Translations under genes and position numbers: made by a program
The notes under the pieces: model-generated
What the model saw: only the letters and a program-made list of their open reading frames with translations
Database searches by the model: none
Told to the model about the DNA's origin: nothing
In this document: in pieces, positions 26,236 to 35,134 of the stretch
How positions within the stretch are numbered: position 1 is the first letter of the stretch
How the letters are laid out: the number at the start of each line of letters is the position of its first letter
From: Micromonospora sp. WMMD1128
GTDB lineage: Bacteria; Actinomycetota; Actinomycetes; Mycobacteriales; Micromonosporaceae
Assembly: GCF_027497235.1 (NCBI RefSeq)
Contig: NZ_CP114902.1
Span: 2,369,501-2,433,500 of the forward strand
Direction of reading: 5' to 3'
DNA length: 64,000 bases

Positions 26236-27213
26236 ATGATCGAGGCCACCGGCCTTCGCAAGTCGTTTCGGGTGGGTCGCGGCCGTGGCGCCAACACGGT
26301 CGAGGCGGTACGCGGGGTCGACTTCGCGGTGCGGCGCGGCGAGATCGTCGGCTTCCTCGGCCCCAACGGCGCGGGGAAGTCCACCACCCTGCGGATGCTG
26401 GCGACGCTGCTGAAGCCCAGCGGGGGAGCGGCCACGATCGCGGGCGTCGACCTGCTGCGCTCGCCCGCCCAGGTGCGGCGGCGGATCGGGTTCGTGGCGC
26501 AGGCCAGCGGCACCTACGACGACTCGACGGCCCGCCGGGACCTGGTGCTCCAGGCGCGGATGCACGGCCGGTCGAAGAGCGTGGCGCAGGAGCTGGCGGC
26601 GGCGGCGATCCGCGCGTTCCAGCTCGACGACTTCGCCGACCGGAAGATCAGGACCTACTCGGGTGGGCAGCGCCGCCGGCTCGACGTGGCGCTCGGCGTC
26701 ATCCACTCGCCGCAGGTGATGTTTCTGGACGAGCCCACCGCGGGGCTCGACCCGCCCAGCCGGACCCGGATGTGGCAGGAGGTGCGGCGGCTGCGCGACG
26801 AGGGCATGACGATCTTCCTGACCACGCACTACCTGGACGAGGCGGACAGCCTGTGCGACCGGGTGTCCATCATCGACGCCGGCCGGATCGTCGCCGAGGG
26901 CACGCCGTCCGACCTGAAGCGCGAGATCTCCGGCGACGTGGTCGCGATCGACTTCGCCGCGCCCGACCTCGTCGCCGCGGCCGGCGGTGACCTGCCGGCC
27001 GCGACGAAGCTGCTGGCCGAGGCGCCCTACGTCCGCGCGGCGGAGCCGGTCGACGCCACCCTGCGGCTCTACGTCGACAGCGCCGCCACGGCCATCCCGC
27101 AGATCATGCGGGCGCTCTACGACCGGGGCGTCGAGCCGGCCGCGATCGAGACCCGCCGGCCCAGCCTCGACGACGTGTTCCTGGCCAAGACCGGCCGTTC
27201 GCTTGAGGAGTGA
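26236..27213 (+). CDS. DrrA-type ABC transporter ATP-binding protein
   Basis: 325 residues from the ATG at 26236, preceded by GAGGAGG. Walker A GPNGAGKST, signature YSGGQRRRLDVALG, Walker B VMFLDEPTAGLDP and the switch THYLDEAD are intact. The C-terminal extension ending RRPSLDDVFLAKTGRSLEE is typical of DrrA/daunorubicin-resistance ATPases. It couples by a four-base overlap to its permease. The likely role is export of, and self-resistance to, the product of this cluster. Confidence 0.93.
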   Translation: MIEATGLRKSFRVGRGRGANTVEAVRGVDFAVRRGEIVGFLGPNGAGKSTTLRMLATLLKPSGGAATIAGVDLLRSPAQVRRRIGFVAQASGTYDDSTARRDLVLQARMHGRSKSVAQELAAAAIRAFQLDDFADRKIRTYSGGQRRRLDVALGVIHSPQVMFLDEPTAGLDPPSRTRMWQEVRRLRDEGMTIFLTTHYLDEADSLCDRVSIIDAGRIVAEGTPSDLKREISGDVVAIDFAAPDLVAAAGGDLPAATKLLAEAPYVRAAEPVDATLRLYVDSAATAIPQIMRALYDRGVEPAAIETRRPSLDDVFLAKTGRSLEE

Positions 27214-27980
27214 CGGTGCGACTCGTCCGTGACACCTGGCTGATCTTTCAGCAGGAAGCCGGCCTGATGGTGCGCAACCCGGTGATGGTCGCGTTCAGCC
27301 TGGCCCAGCCGATCACCTACCTCATCCTCTTCGCCCCGTTCCTCAAGGTGGTGATGGTCGACCGGGGCGCGTCCACGTACGCCGACGCCTACCGCATCTA
27401 CGTGCCCGGCCTGTTCGTGGCGATGGGGCTGTTCGGCGGCCTGTTCGCCGGCTACGGGCTGCTCAGCGCGTTGCGCGCGGGCATCATCGACAGGTGCCGG
27501 GTGACGCCGGTGAGCCGCACCGCGCTGCTGCTCGGCCGGGCGCTGATGCACGTGTGTCTCAATGTGACGCAGGCGGTCGTGGTCACGCTTGTGGCGCTGC
27601 CGTTCGGCCTGCGCGTGCACCTGGTCAACCTGCTCGTCTCGTACGGGCTGCTGGGCGTGATGGTGCTGCTGAGCACGTCCATCTCGTACGACATCGCGTT
27701 GCTGGTCCGCAACGAGAACAGCCTCGGCGTGCTGGTGAACACCGTGGGTCAGCCGATCTCGCTGCTCGCCGGCGTGCTCATTCCGCTGGTGCTCGCGCCG
27801 ATGTGGATCCAGCGGGTCGCGCTCTGGAACCCGTTCGCCTGGGCCACCGACGGGATGCGGGCGCTGTTCGCCGGCCAGATCTTCCAGACCGTGGTGTGGC
27901 AGGGCGCGCTCATCATGGTCGGGTTGGCCGCCGCGAGCCTCCTCTGGTCGTCGCACCTGTTCAACCGCGAGGTCTCCTGA
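27210..27980 (+). CDS. DrrB-type ABC-2 permease
   Basis: 256 residues, six membrane helices. GLRVHLVNLLVSYGLLGVM and the late NPFAWATDGMRALFAG segment match the ABC-2/DrrB signature. It begins at GTG within the ATPase stop (GTGA). It forms the membrane half of the exporter and should act on an amphipathic product. Confidence 0.92.
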   Translation: MTVRLVRDTWLIFQQEAGLMVRNPVMVAFSLAQPITYLILFAPFLKVVMVDRGASTYADAYRIYVPGLFVAMGLFGGLFAGYGLLSALRAGIIDRCRVTPVSRTALLLGRALMHVCLNVTQAVVVTLVALPFGLRVHLVNLLVSYGLLGVMVLLSTSISYDIALLVRNENSLGVLVNTVGQPISLLAGVLIPLVLAPMWIQRVALWNPFAWATDGMRALFAGQIFQTVVWQGALIMVGLAAASLLWSSHLFNREVS

Positions 27981-28100
27981 CCGTCCTATATAGACCATTG
28001 TCTCGCCGTGACGGGCGCTCTAGCCTGATCGTGTCCTCGCGCGGTGAGGGCGCGCGGGGGCGTGGCTTCGGTGGGCGTGTCACACAGAGGAGGCAACGCG

Positions 28101-29753
28101 TTGGGTGCCGACAACTTCCGGGCGACCCTGGCGGCGGACCAGGAACTGGGCGCGGGCAACGTCCTGCTGCGGCTGGCCGAGCACGGGGCCGACATGCGGA
28201 TGCCCCGGGTGACGTTCGACGTCGACGTGGACGGGATCCCCGCCTGGACCCCGCTGTCACTCGCCACGCTCACCGAGCGGGTGGCCGCCCGGGCGGCCTG
28301 GTTCGCCGCGCGTGGCATCGGCCGGCGGGACCCGGTCGCGGTGTACGTGACGTCCGCGCCGGACGTGTTTCTCACCTTCCTGGCCCTCACCTGGCTCGGT
28401 GCCATCCCGGCGCTGATGAACGGCAACATGCCTGTCGAGCTGGCCGCCGAGTTCGTCCGCCGGCTGCGCGGCGTCGGTGTCGTGGTGGACGCCGACCACG
28501 CCGCGTTGCGCGAGCACGACCTCGGCGTGCCGATCCTCGGCGACGCGGCGGAGACCGGCGCCGGTGACCCCGCGCAGGCGCCGCCGCACCACCGGCACCA
28601 CCCGGAGGACCCGGTCGCCATCACCCACTCCTCGGGCACCACCCGGGTGCCGGCGGCGATCGTTCACTCGCACCACGGCCTGTTCGCCGCGATCCGCGCG
28701 GTGCGGCTCACCGAGTCCCGGCCGTACGGCGAGGTGCGGGAGCTGTCCGCGCTGCCGGCCGCGCACGCCGCCGGCATCATCACGCTCAACCAGGCGCTCT
28801 GCAACGGCTACCAGTTGCTCTGCCTGTCGGCGCAGGGCGGCCCGTTCGCGCGCAGCGCCGAGACGATCCTCGACGCGATCGAGCGGTGGCGTCCGACCGG
28901 CGTGTTCGGCTTCGCCGTGACCTGGTCGGAGCTGGCCCGCGTCGACCTGAGCACCCGCGACCTCAGCTCGGTGCGCAACTGGTTCAACACCGGCGACTGC
29001 GCGCACGAGTCGCACGTACGCCGGCTGGTCGCCGTCGGCAGCCACCCCACCTGGACCCGGGACGGCATGGTCGACGTGCCCGGCTCCAAGTTCGTCGACA
29101 TGCTCGGCTCCACCGAGATGGGCCACGGCGCGTTCCGGATCACCCACCGGCTCGGCAGCGACCGCTACGACCGCTGCGTCGGCAAGCCGTACCCGTTCGC
29201 CGAGATCGCCCTGCTGGACGTGCGCACCGGCGAGGAGGTCCCGGAGGGGCAGGTCGGGCACGTCGGGTTGAAGTCGCCGACGCTGGCGATCGGCTACTGG
29301 AACGACTCGGTCACCACCTGGCGGACCCGGCTGAACGGCTACTACCTGACCGGCGACCTGATGTACCGCGATCCGAACGGCGACTACCACCACGTCGACC
29401 GGGCCAGCGACGCGGTCGACCTGGGCGACGGCGCGTGGCTCTACACCGCGCTGTCCGAGGAGCGCATCCTCGCGCACTGCCCGGACGTGCGGGACTGCAC
29501 GGTCGTGGCCGCCACCGCCGACGGGGGCGGGACGGTCACCGACGTGCTGCTCCTGCTCGCCGACGACTCCGATCCCACGCTCGACCGCACCGAGCGGGTC
29601 CGGGCGGCGCTGGGGCCGGCGGTGGCCGCGACGCTGCGGCGGGTGGTGACCGTCCCCGAGGACGGCGTGGTGATGGGACCCACCGGCAAGGTGCGCAAGT
29701 TCCTCATGCGCCAGCGCCTGCTGGCCGACGCCGGGGCGCCGGCCGCCGGATAG
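28101..29753 (+). CDS. adenylate-forming (ANL) enzyme, acyl-CoA/ACP ligase type
   Basis: 550 residues from a TTG at 28101; AGAGGAGG seven bases upstream decides this start. The P-loop reads THSSGTTRVPAAIVHSH (near 174), with Ala where the usual PK lysine stands. GSTEMG, YLTGDLMYRDPNG and the C-terminal catalytic Lys in PTGKVRKFLM (near 527) are conserved. It should activate a carboxylic acid as an acyl-adenylate. No carrier protein gene is present in the cluster, so CoA or direct transfer by the KAS III-like enzyme is possible. It lies 120 bases after the permease gene and may have its own promoter. Confidence 0.88.
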   Translation: MGADNFRATLAADQELGAGNVLLRLAEHGADMRMPRVTFDVDVDGIPAWTPLSLATLTERVAARAAWFAARGIGRRDPVAVYVTSAPDVFLTFLALTWLGAIPALMNGNMPVELAAEFVRRLRGVGVVVDADHAALREHDLGVPILGDAAETGAGDPAQAPPHHRHHPEDPVAITHSSGTTRVPAAIVHSHHGLFAAIRAVRLTESRPYGEVRELSALPAAHAAGIITLNQALCNGYQLLCLSAQGGPFARSAETILDAIERWRPTGVFGFAVTWSELARVDLSTRDLSSVRNWFNTGDCAHESHVRRLVAVGSHPTWTRDGMVDVPGSKFVDMLGSTEMGHGAFRITHRLGSDRYDRCVGKPYPFAEIALLDVRTGEEVPEGQVGHVGLKSPTLAIGYWNDSVTTWRTRLNGYYLTGDLMYRDPNGDYHHVDRASDAVDLGDGAWLYTALSEERILAHCPDVRDCTVVAATADGGGTVTDVLLLLADDSDPTLDRTERVRAALGPAVAATLRRVVTVPEDGVVMGPTGKVRKFLMRQRLLADAGAPAAG

Positions 29754-29777
29754 CCGGCGTCGGCCCCGGACCCGCCG

Positions 29778-29837
29778 GTCAGCCGCGCGCGGACAGCCGG
29801 CGTCGGCCCGGTCAGCCGCGCGCGGACAGCCGGCGTC
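29778..29837. repeat. 33-bp tandem repeat, nearly two copies
   Basis: A 33-base unit beginning GTCAGCCGCGCGCGGACAGC repeats with exact spacing in the 100-base gap between convergent genes. Shorter partial copies flank it (CCGGCGTCGGCCC upstream, GTCAGCCGCG downstream near 29852). Confidence 0.8.
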
Positions 29838-29853
29838 CGCTCCGAAGTCGCCG

Positions 29854-30882
29854 TCAGCCGCGTGCGGCGGCGACGCCGTGCGGCGCGACGAACACCTTGT
29901 CGGCCGTGCCGGCGCGCTGCGCGTCCAGGGCCGCCGGCAGGTCGTCCAGGCCGTAGAACGCCGGTCGCAGCCGGTCCAGGCCGAGGGTCGGCAGCATCCG
30001 CACGGCACGGTGATGGGTGTACGGGTTGATCACCGCGCCGACGAGCGTCAGCTCCCGGGAGAAGATGTCGTGCGGGCGTACCCGGGCCTCGTCGTCGGGC
30101 CGGGCCACCCCGAAGACGAGGATCCGGCCGCCGCGCGACGACGCGGTGACCGCCGACTCCAGGATCCGGCCGGACCCGACCGCGTCGATCACGTGCGGGA
30201 AGCCCAGGCCGTCGGTGAGCGCGACCGCCTCGGCGAGGGCCGCCGGGTCGAGGGCGGCGTCCGCGCCCATCCGCAGGGCGGCGTCGCGCCGGTCGGCGCG
30301 CGGGTCCAGCACCACGATCGGGGCGAGCCCGCGCGCCCGGGCCAGGGCGACCATCATGGCGCCCGCGGGTCCGGCGCCGAAGATGAGGATCGGCAGCCCC
30401 GAACGCGGGTCCAACTGGTCCACCCCGTGCAGGCAGCAGGCGAGCGGTTCGGTGAGCGCCCCGATCCACGGCGGCGTCCCGCCCGGCAGCCGGTACGCGA
30501 TCCGCGCCGGCACCGTCATCCGTTCGGTCATCCCGCCGTCGAGCTTGACGCCGTAGCCGCGTTTGCGGTCGCAGAGGTGTTCCTGCCCGAGGCGGCAGTA
30601 GGCGCACCTGGTGCAGTAGTCGTGCGGCTCGACGGTGACCAGGTCGCCGACGGTCAGCTCGTCGACCTCGGCGCCCACCTCGGTGACCCGGCCGCACACC
30701 TCGTGCCCGAGCACGACCTGCGGCGCGGCCGGGAAGCTGCCGGCGACGATGTGGCTGTCGGTGCCGCAGACGCCCACCGCGAGCGGCGCGATCGCCACCT
30801 CGGCCGGGCCCAGCGGCGGCGGCGCGGACCGGAGCAGCCGGACGTCCCCGGCGCCGAAGAAACGGGCCTCAGTCAGCAGCAC
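29854..30882 (-). CDS. zinc-dependent alcohol dehydrogenase, sorbitol-dehydrogenase type
   Basis: 342 residues, MDR superfamily. The catalytic zinc site is CGTDSH (Cys38 region) and GHEVCG. The structural zinc cysteines are present in CTRCAYCRLGQEHLC. The Rossmann motif is FGAGPAGAM. It should oxidise a secondary alcohol of a sugar or polyol with NAD(P)+. Its start overlaps the GntR gene by 14 bases, making it the last gene of the long catabolic operon. Confidence 0.9.
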   Translation of the reverse strand: MLLTEARFFGAGDVRLLRSAPPPLGPAEVAIAPLAVGVCGTDSHIVAGSFPAAPQVVLGHEVCGRVTEVGAEVDELTVGDLVTVEPHDYCTRCAYCRLGQEHLCDRKRGYGVKLDGGMTERMTVPARIAYRLPGGTPPWIGALTEPLACCLHGVDQLDPRSGLPILIFGAGPAGAMMVALARARGLAPIVVLDPRADRRDAALRMGADAALDPAALAEAVALTDGLGFPHVIDAVGSGRILESAVTASSRGGRILVFGVARPDDEARVRPHDIFSRELTLVGAVINPYTHHRAVRMLPTLGLDRLRPAFYGLDDLPAALDAQRAGTADKVFVAPHGVAAARG

Positions 30883-31519
30883 GCAGCAGCTCCTTGAGTC
30901 GCCGGATGTGGGCGCGGGCGGCCTCCTCGGCGGCTTCCGCGTCGCCGGACCCGATCGCCTCGAAGATGGCCTGGTGGTCGTGGACGGCCTGGACCATGCC
31001 CCCGGTCAGGCTGGTCGAGCGCATCGCCACCAGCACCCGGGTCTGGACGCTGTCGAGCATCTGCGCCAGCACCGGGCTCTGCGCCGCCTGTCGGATCTCC
31101 CGGTGGAACGCGGCGTCCAGCTCGATGTGGCGGGCGAAGTCGCCGGTGGCGGCGACGGTGCGGTGCTCGGCGAGCAGCGCGAGCAGCGTCCGCCGCAGCG
31201 TCGCGTGGTATTTCCCGGTGGCCAGCCGGGCGACCGCGCCCTCCAGCACCTCGCGCGCCTCGTAGAGGCTGACCAGCTCGGCGGGGGAGATGCGGGCGAC
31301 CTCCGCGCCACGGTTCATCGTCTCGGTGACCAGGTTCTCCTGCACCAGGCGAATCACCGCGTCCCGGACCGGGCTGCGGCTGACCCGGAACTCCTCGGCG
31401 AGGGCCGGGACGCTCAGCCGGGTGCCCGGCCGCAGCTCACCGGAGATGATCCGGTCGCGGAGGGTCTTGTAGAGCACCTCGCCGACGCGCTGCTGGTCGG
31501 CCTGGAGAAGACTTGTCAC
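30869..31519 (-). CDS. GntR-family (FCD) transcriptional regulator
   Basis: 216 residues from the GTG at 31519, which overlaps the preceding stop (GTGA). The winged helix is VLYKTLRDRIISGELRPGTRLSVPALAEEFRVSRSPVRDAVIRL. The FCD ligand domain follows, with metal-ligand-type residues in HIELDAAFHREI and HQAIFEAI. FCD regulators sense sugar acids or other organic acids. It is embedded in the operon it probably controls, and a 12-base palindrome upstream of the first gene is the best operator candidate. Confidence 0.92.
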   Translation of the reverse strand: MTSLLQADQQRVGEVLYKTLRDRIISGELRPGTRLSVPALAEEFRVSRSPVRDAVIRLVQENLVTETMNRGAEVARISPAELVSLYEAREVLEGAVARLATGKYHATLRRTLLALLAEHRTVAATGDFARHIELDAAFHREIRQAAQSPVLAQMLDSVQTRVLVAMRSTSLTGGMVQAVHDHQAIFEAIGSGDAEAAEEAARAHIRRLKELLRAAD

Positions 31520-32376
31520 CTGAGGAACGTCCCTGCGAAGTGGCGGTAGTTGGCGGCGACCGCCGCGACCGCCTCGGGCCGCGTCAACTCGCCGGCCAGA
31601 AGTCCGCGCAACGATTCCCACCAGATGCTACGGCCGATCGCGAAGCCGGTGAATCCGTTGTCCGCCGCGTCGGTGAGCCACCGGTCCAGGGTGGGCCGCG
31701 GCGCGTTCGCGCCGAGCAGAATGCACTCGCCGCCGGCCTGCGCGGCGAGGGCGGCGGCGGTCCGGTAGTGCTCCGGCGCGCCCAGGTGCTCCAGCTTCCA
31801 CACGTCGACGGGCACCTCCTCGGCGATCTCCGTCATGGCCCGGTGGATGAGCGCCGGCCGTACCTCGGTCTCGAACACCTCGGTCGGGACGGCCCGCTGC
31901 TCCGCCGTCGGCGGGACGAGCAGCTCGAAGAGGAACCGGCCGCCGGCGTCGCGTACCGCCTGGGCGACCTTGGCGAGCCGGGACCGCTGCTCGCGGTTGT
32001 CCGCGGCCGATCCCTCGACCTGGTAGCGGACCAGCACCTTGGGCAGCTCGGGACGGAAGTGGGCGAGGAAACCCGGCAGGTCGTCCGGCTCGGTCTCGTA
32101 CAGCTCGCGGCCACCACGCTCCACCGGCATGCTCAGCGTCACGTGGTGGGCCCGGGCCCGCTCGGGTACGCCGGCGCCGAGCTGCTCGTCGACCAGGATG
32201 CCGGCGTGCTCGGCCAGCCGGGGCTCGGCGTCGAGCGCGGCGAGCAGCCCGTCCAGGACCATGTGCTTGCCGTCGGTGACCGCGGCGCGTTCGGCCGGCA
32301 GCGCGGTCCGGGTGTGACCGTAGAGCGCCTGGGTGAGCCAGGGACGCTGGTCGACGGCGAGGATCAACAGGCTCAT
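31516..32376 (-). CDS. DUF2090 aldolase-like protein
   Basis: 286 residues from an ATG with GGAGG upstream. It begins SLLILAVDQRPWL and ends with WKLEHLGAPEHYRTAAAL and GFTGFAIGRSIWWESLRGL, signatures of the DUF2090 domain. That domain forms the C-terminal half of some IolC proteins, where it acts as 2-deoxy-5-keto-gluconate-6-phosphate aldolase. The (beta/alpha)8 pattern and invariant Lys in VWKLE suit a class I-type aldolase. It overlaps the dehydrogenase gene upstream. The substrate is a sugar phosphate or analogue; the true one is unknown. Confidence 0.78.
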   Translation of the reverse strand: MSLLILAVDQRPWLTQALYGHTRTALPAERAAVTDGKHMVLDGLLAALDAEPRLAEHAGILVDEQLGAGVPERARAHHVTLSMPVERGGRELYETEPDDLPGFLAHFRPELPKVLVRYQVEGSAADNREQRSRLAKVAQAVRDAGGRFLFELLVPPTAEQRAVPTEVFETEVRPALIHRAMTEIAEEVPVDVWKLEHLGAPEHYRTAAALAAQAGGECILLGANAPRPTLDRWLTDAADNGFTGFAIGRSIWWESLRGLLAGELTRPEAVAAVAANYRHFAGTFLR

Positions 32377-33368
32377 CGGGTTACCTCCGTGAGATGGGCG
32401 TCCGTCGACACGATGCAGGGCTTGACGTGGTCGCCGGCCACGAAGCGGGCGAACGCCTCGGGCAGCTCGGGCAGGGTGAGGGGCTTGACGATCAGGTCGC
32501 GCAGGGCGGCGCCGACGACCCGCAGCAGGTCCCAGTTCGCGTCGACCTCGTCGACGGGGAAGTAGAACGACCGCACCGTGTAGCAGTCGGTCCGCCGCCA
32601 GCGCGGCGTCGCCGGCATGGTGTACGGCTCGTTCGACTCGCCGAGCGCGACGACCGTGCCGCCGGGCCGGACCACCCGCTGTGCCGTCTCCCGGGCCGCG
32701 TCGGCGCCGCTGACCTCGACGACCATGTCGTACTGGTTCTCGGCGGACAGGTCGCCGGCGGGGCGGGCGCCGAGCGCGGTGGCGGTCGCCAGGCGCGCCG
32801 GGTTCGGGTCGAAGGCGTCGACGGCGACGCCCATGGCCTGCGCGACCGCGACGACACCGAGGCCGAGCGGCCCGGCCCCGACGACGAGCGCGCGGTCCAC
32901 CGTGTCCTGGGTGCGCAGCGCCAGCCGCAGGGCGTGCGCCGCGGTGCCGACCGTGTCCAGGCCGAGGACCGCGACGGACAGCGGGATGTCGTCCGGCACC
33001 GGCAGGACGCACCGCGCCGGCACGTCCACGTGTTCGGCGAAACCGCCGTCGCGCTGCCAGCCGATCAGCTCCGACAGGTGCAGGCACTGGTTGGTGCGGC
33101 CGGCGACGCAGCGGACGCAGGCGCCGCAGAAGACGGGGATGTAGACGATGCCCCGGGTGCCCTCGGGCAGCGCGCCCCCGACGACCGTGCCGCCGATCTC
33201 GTGGCCCGGTACGACCGGCGAGCCGCTGTGCAGCAGCCGCTTGTCCGATCCGCAGAGCGCGCAGACGTCGACCCGTAGGCGTACGTCGCCGTCGGCGATG
33301 TCACCGAGCGGCGCCTTCTCGAACTCGATCTCGCCGTGGCCCCGGAACCGGGCCCGCATGGACGTCAC
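32373..33368 (-). CDS. zinc-dependent alcohol dehydrogenase (second of operon)
   Basis: 331 residues from the GTG at 33368, which has GGAGGAG seven bases upstream and overlaps the permease stop; the ATG three codons later is the alternative. Catalytic zinc ligands are CALCGSDK and GHEIGG, structural zinc cysteines CGACVRCVAGRTNQC, and cofactor motif VGAGPLGLG. It differs strongly from the operon's other dehydrogenase, so the two probably oxidise different carbons or substrates. Confidence 0.9.
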   Translation of the reverse strand: MTSMRARFRGHGEIEFEKAPLGDIADGDVRLRVDVCALCGSDKRLLHSGSPVVPGHEIGGTVVGGALPEGTRGIVYIPVFCGACVRCVAGRTNQCLHLSELIGWQRDGGFAEHVDVPARCVLPVPDDIPLSVAVLGLDTVGTAAHALRLALRTQDTVDRALVVGAGPLGLGVVAVAQAMGVAVDAFDPNPARLATATALGARPAGDLSAENQYDMVVEVSGADAARETAQRVVRPGGTVVALGESNEPYTMPATPRWRRTDCYTVRSFYFPVDEVDANWDLLRVVGAALRDLIVKPLTLPELPEAFARFVAGDHVKPCIVSTDAHLTEVTR

Positions 33369-34180
33369 TTGACGGCTCCTCCGGTGATGCCGCGCACCAA
33401 CCAGCGCTGCGCGAAGATCGTCAGCAGCAGGGCGGGCGCGGAGATGAGCGTGCTCGCGGCCATCAGGCCGCCGAAGTCGTTGGATCCCTGGCCGATGAAG
33501 TTGAACGCGATCACGGTCAGTGGCAGCGTCCGGTCGTTTGCCAGGGCCAGCGCGAACAGGAAGTAGTTCCAGCTGAAGACGAAGCTGAGCGTCAGCGCGA
33601 CCGACACCCCGGGCAGGGCCAGCGGCAGCGCGATCCGGCGGAACCGCTGCCAGGCGTTCGCGCCGTCGATGAGCGTCGACTCCTCGATGCTGATCGGGAT
33701 CTCCTCGAAGAACGGCACCAGCAGCCAGATGCACAGCGGCAGCGTGATGATCAGGTGCGCGACGATCAGCAGGGTGTAGTTGAGCGCCACGCTGTCCGGG
33801 CCGCCCACACGCACCGAGAGCACGAACAGCGGGAGCACGAACAGCACGCCGGGCGCCATCCGGGCCAGCAGCGTGAGGAAGCCGAGCGCGGCCAGCTTGC
33901 GGCGCACGATGACGTACGCCGCCGGCGCGCCGAGGACCAGCCCGAGGATCGTCGAGCCGCCGGCCACGATGAAGCTGTTGGCGATGTAGCGGCCGAAGGT
34001 GAAGCGCTCGAAGAGGTTGGTGAAGTTCTCGAGCGTCAGCGGTGACCCGACGTCGAACAGCGAGCCGGTGATGTCGACGTTGTTCCGCAGCGACGACCAG
34101 AGCATGAACAGGACCGGGCCGAAGAACACGACGGTGAACACGAGGTACGCGGCGTACACGCCGCTGAGTCGCTTGCTCAT
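33365..34180 (-). CDS. carbohydrate ABC transporter permease (MalG type)
   Basis: 271 residues, six membrane helices. The EAA loop reads EESTLIDGANAWQRFRRIALPLALPG, the contact site for the ATPase. It starts at an ATGA overlap with the partner permease. No ATPase gene is present, so it probably shares a general MsiK-type ATPase, as is usual for actinobacterial sugar importers. Confidence 0.93.
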   Translation of the reverse strand: MSKRLSGVYAAYLVFTVVFFGPVLFMLWSSLRNNVDITGSLFDVGSPLTLENFTNLFERFTFGRYIANSFIVAGGSTILGLVLGAPAAYVIVRRKLAALGFLTLLARMAPGVLFVLPLFVLSVRVGGPDSVALNYTLLIVAHLIITLPLCIWLLVPFFEEIPISIEESTLIDGANAWQRFRRIALPLALPGVSVALTLSFVFSWNYFLFALALANDRTLPLTVIAFNFIGQGSNDFGGLMAASTLISAPALLLTIFAQRWLVRGITGGAVK

Positions 34181-35130
34181 TGCGACGCCCGCTGCCGGAA
34201 CCAGGTGAACGCGCCGGCGATGACGACCACCAGGGCGAGCAGCGCGATCTGGAGGGCGGCGGCGTAGCTCGGCTCCTGGTCGACGAAGCCGGCGTTGTAG
34301 CCGTACACGTTGAGGGTGTTCGTGGAGTTCACCGGACCCCCCTGGGTCATGATGTAGATCGTGTCGAAGAAGCGCACCAGGTCCACGGTGCGCAGCAGCA
34401 TCGCCACGGTGAGCACCGGGCGCAGCAGCGGCAGGCCGATGTTCCAGGCCGTACGCCAGCCGCTCGCCCCGTCGATGGCGGCGGCCTCGAACGGCTCCTC
34501 GGGCAGCGACCGGATCCCGGCCGCGATGATCAGCGCCATGAACGGCGTCCACTGCCAGATGTCGACGAGCGCGATGGACCACGGCGCGATGTCCGGGTCG
34601 CCGAGCCACACCACCGGGTCGATGCCGACCTTGCCGAGGAGCTGGTTGGCCGCGCCGAGCGTCGGGTCCATGATGAGCAACCAGACCAGGCCGACCGCGA
34701 CCGACGCGGTGATCGCCGGGATCAGCATCATGCCCTGGAAGATCCGCCGGCCGGGCACGTCGAGGCTCATCACGTAGCCGAGCGCCAATCCCAGGACGGT
34801 CTCCACGAGCAGGCAGACCACGAAGAGGAACAGCGTGATCTTCAGCGAGTTCCAGAACTCGGGGTTGCCGAACATATCGGCGTAGTTGGCGAACCCGAGG
34901 AAGCCCGAGTTCGTCCCGTCGGCCTGCCGGTCGCTGACCGAGAGCCAGATCGCGTACGCCACCGGCACCAGCACCAGCACGGCCGTGACCAGCACCGCCG
35001 GGAGCGCGAACGGCCACACGCCCCGCGCGGTCGGATCGTGCCGGCGGCGCCTACGGCGGGCCGCCCCCGCCCCCGGGCCCGCGGTGGCGGGTCCGGAGGC
35101 GGCGGACGGCTTCGTCATCAGGTCACTCAT
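34177..35130 (-). CDS. carbohydrate ABC transporter permease (MalF type)
   Basis: 317 residues with a basic, disordered N-terminal tail and six helices. The EAA loop is EAAAIDGASGWRTAWNIGLPLLRP. It lies four bases after the binding-protein gene. Together with the MalG-type partner it forms the importer channel. Confidence 0.93.
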   Translation of the reverse strand: MSDLMTKPSAASGPATAGPGAGAARRRRRRHDPTARGVWPFALPAVLVTAVLVLVPVAYAIWLSVSDRQADGTNSGFLGFANYADMFGNPEFWNSLKITLFLFVVCLLVETVLGLALGYVMSLDVPGRRIFQGMMLIPAITASVAVGLVWLLIMDPTLGAANQLLGKVGIDPVVWLGDPDIAPWSIALVDIWQWTPFMALIIAAGIRSLPEEPFEAAAIDGASGWRTAWNIGLPLLRPVLTVAMLLRTVDLVRFFDTIYIMTQGGPVNSTNTLNVYGYNAGFVDQEPSYAAALQIALLALVVVIAGAFTWFRQRASQ

Positions 35131-35134
35131 GGCG

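Noticed and set aside
29778..29837. Possible CRISPR array
   Set aside because: Repeats are directly tandem with no unique spacers, and no cas genes are nearby.
33359..33368. ATG at 33359 as start of the second zinc dehydrogenase
   Set aside because: The GTG at 33368 has a strong GGAGGAG at ideal spacing and the same stop–start overlap as the other genes of the operon; the ATG remains only an alternative.
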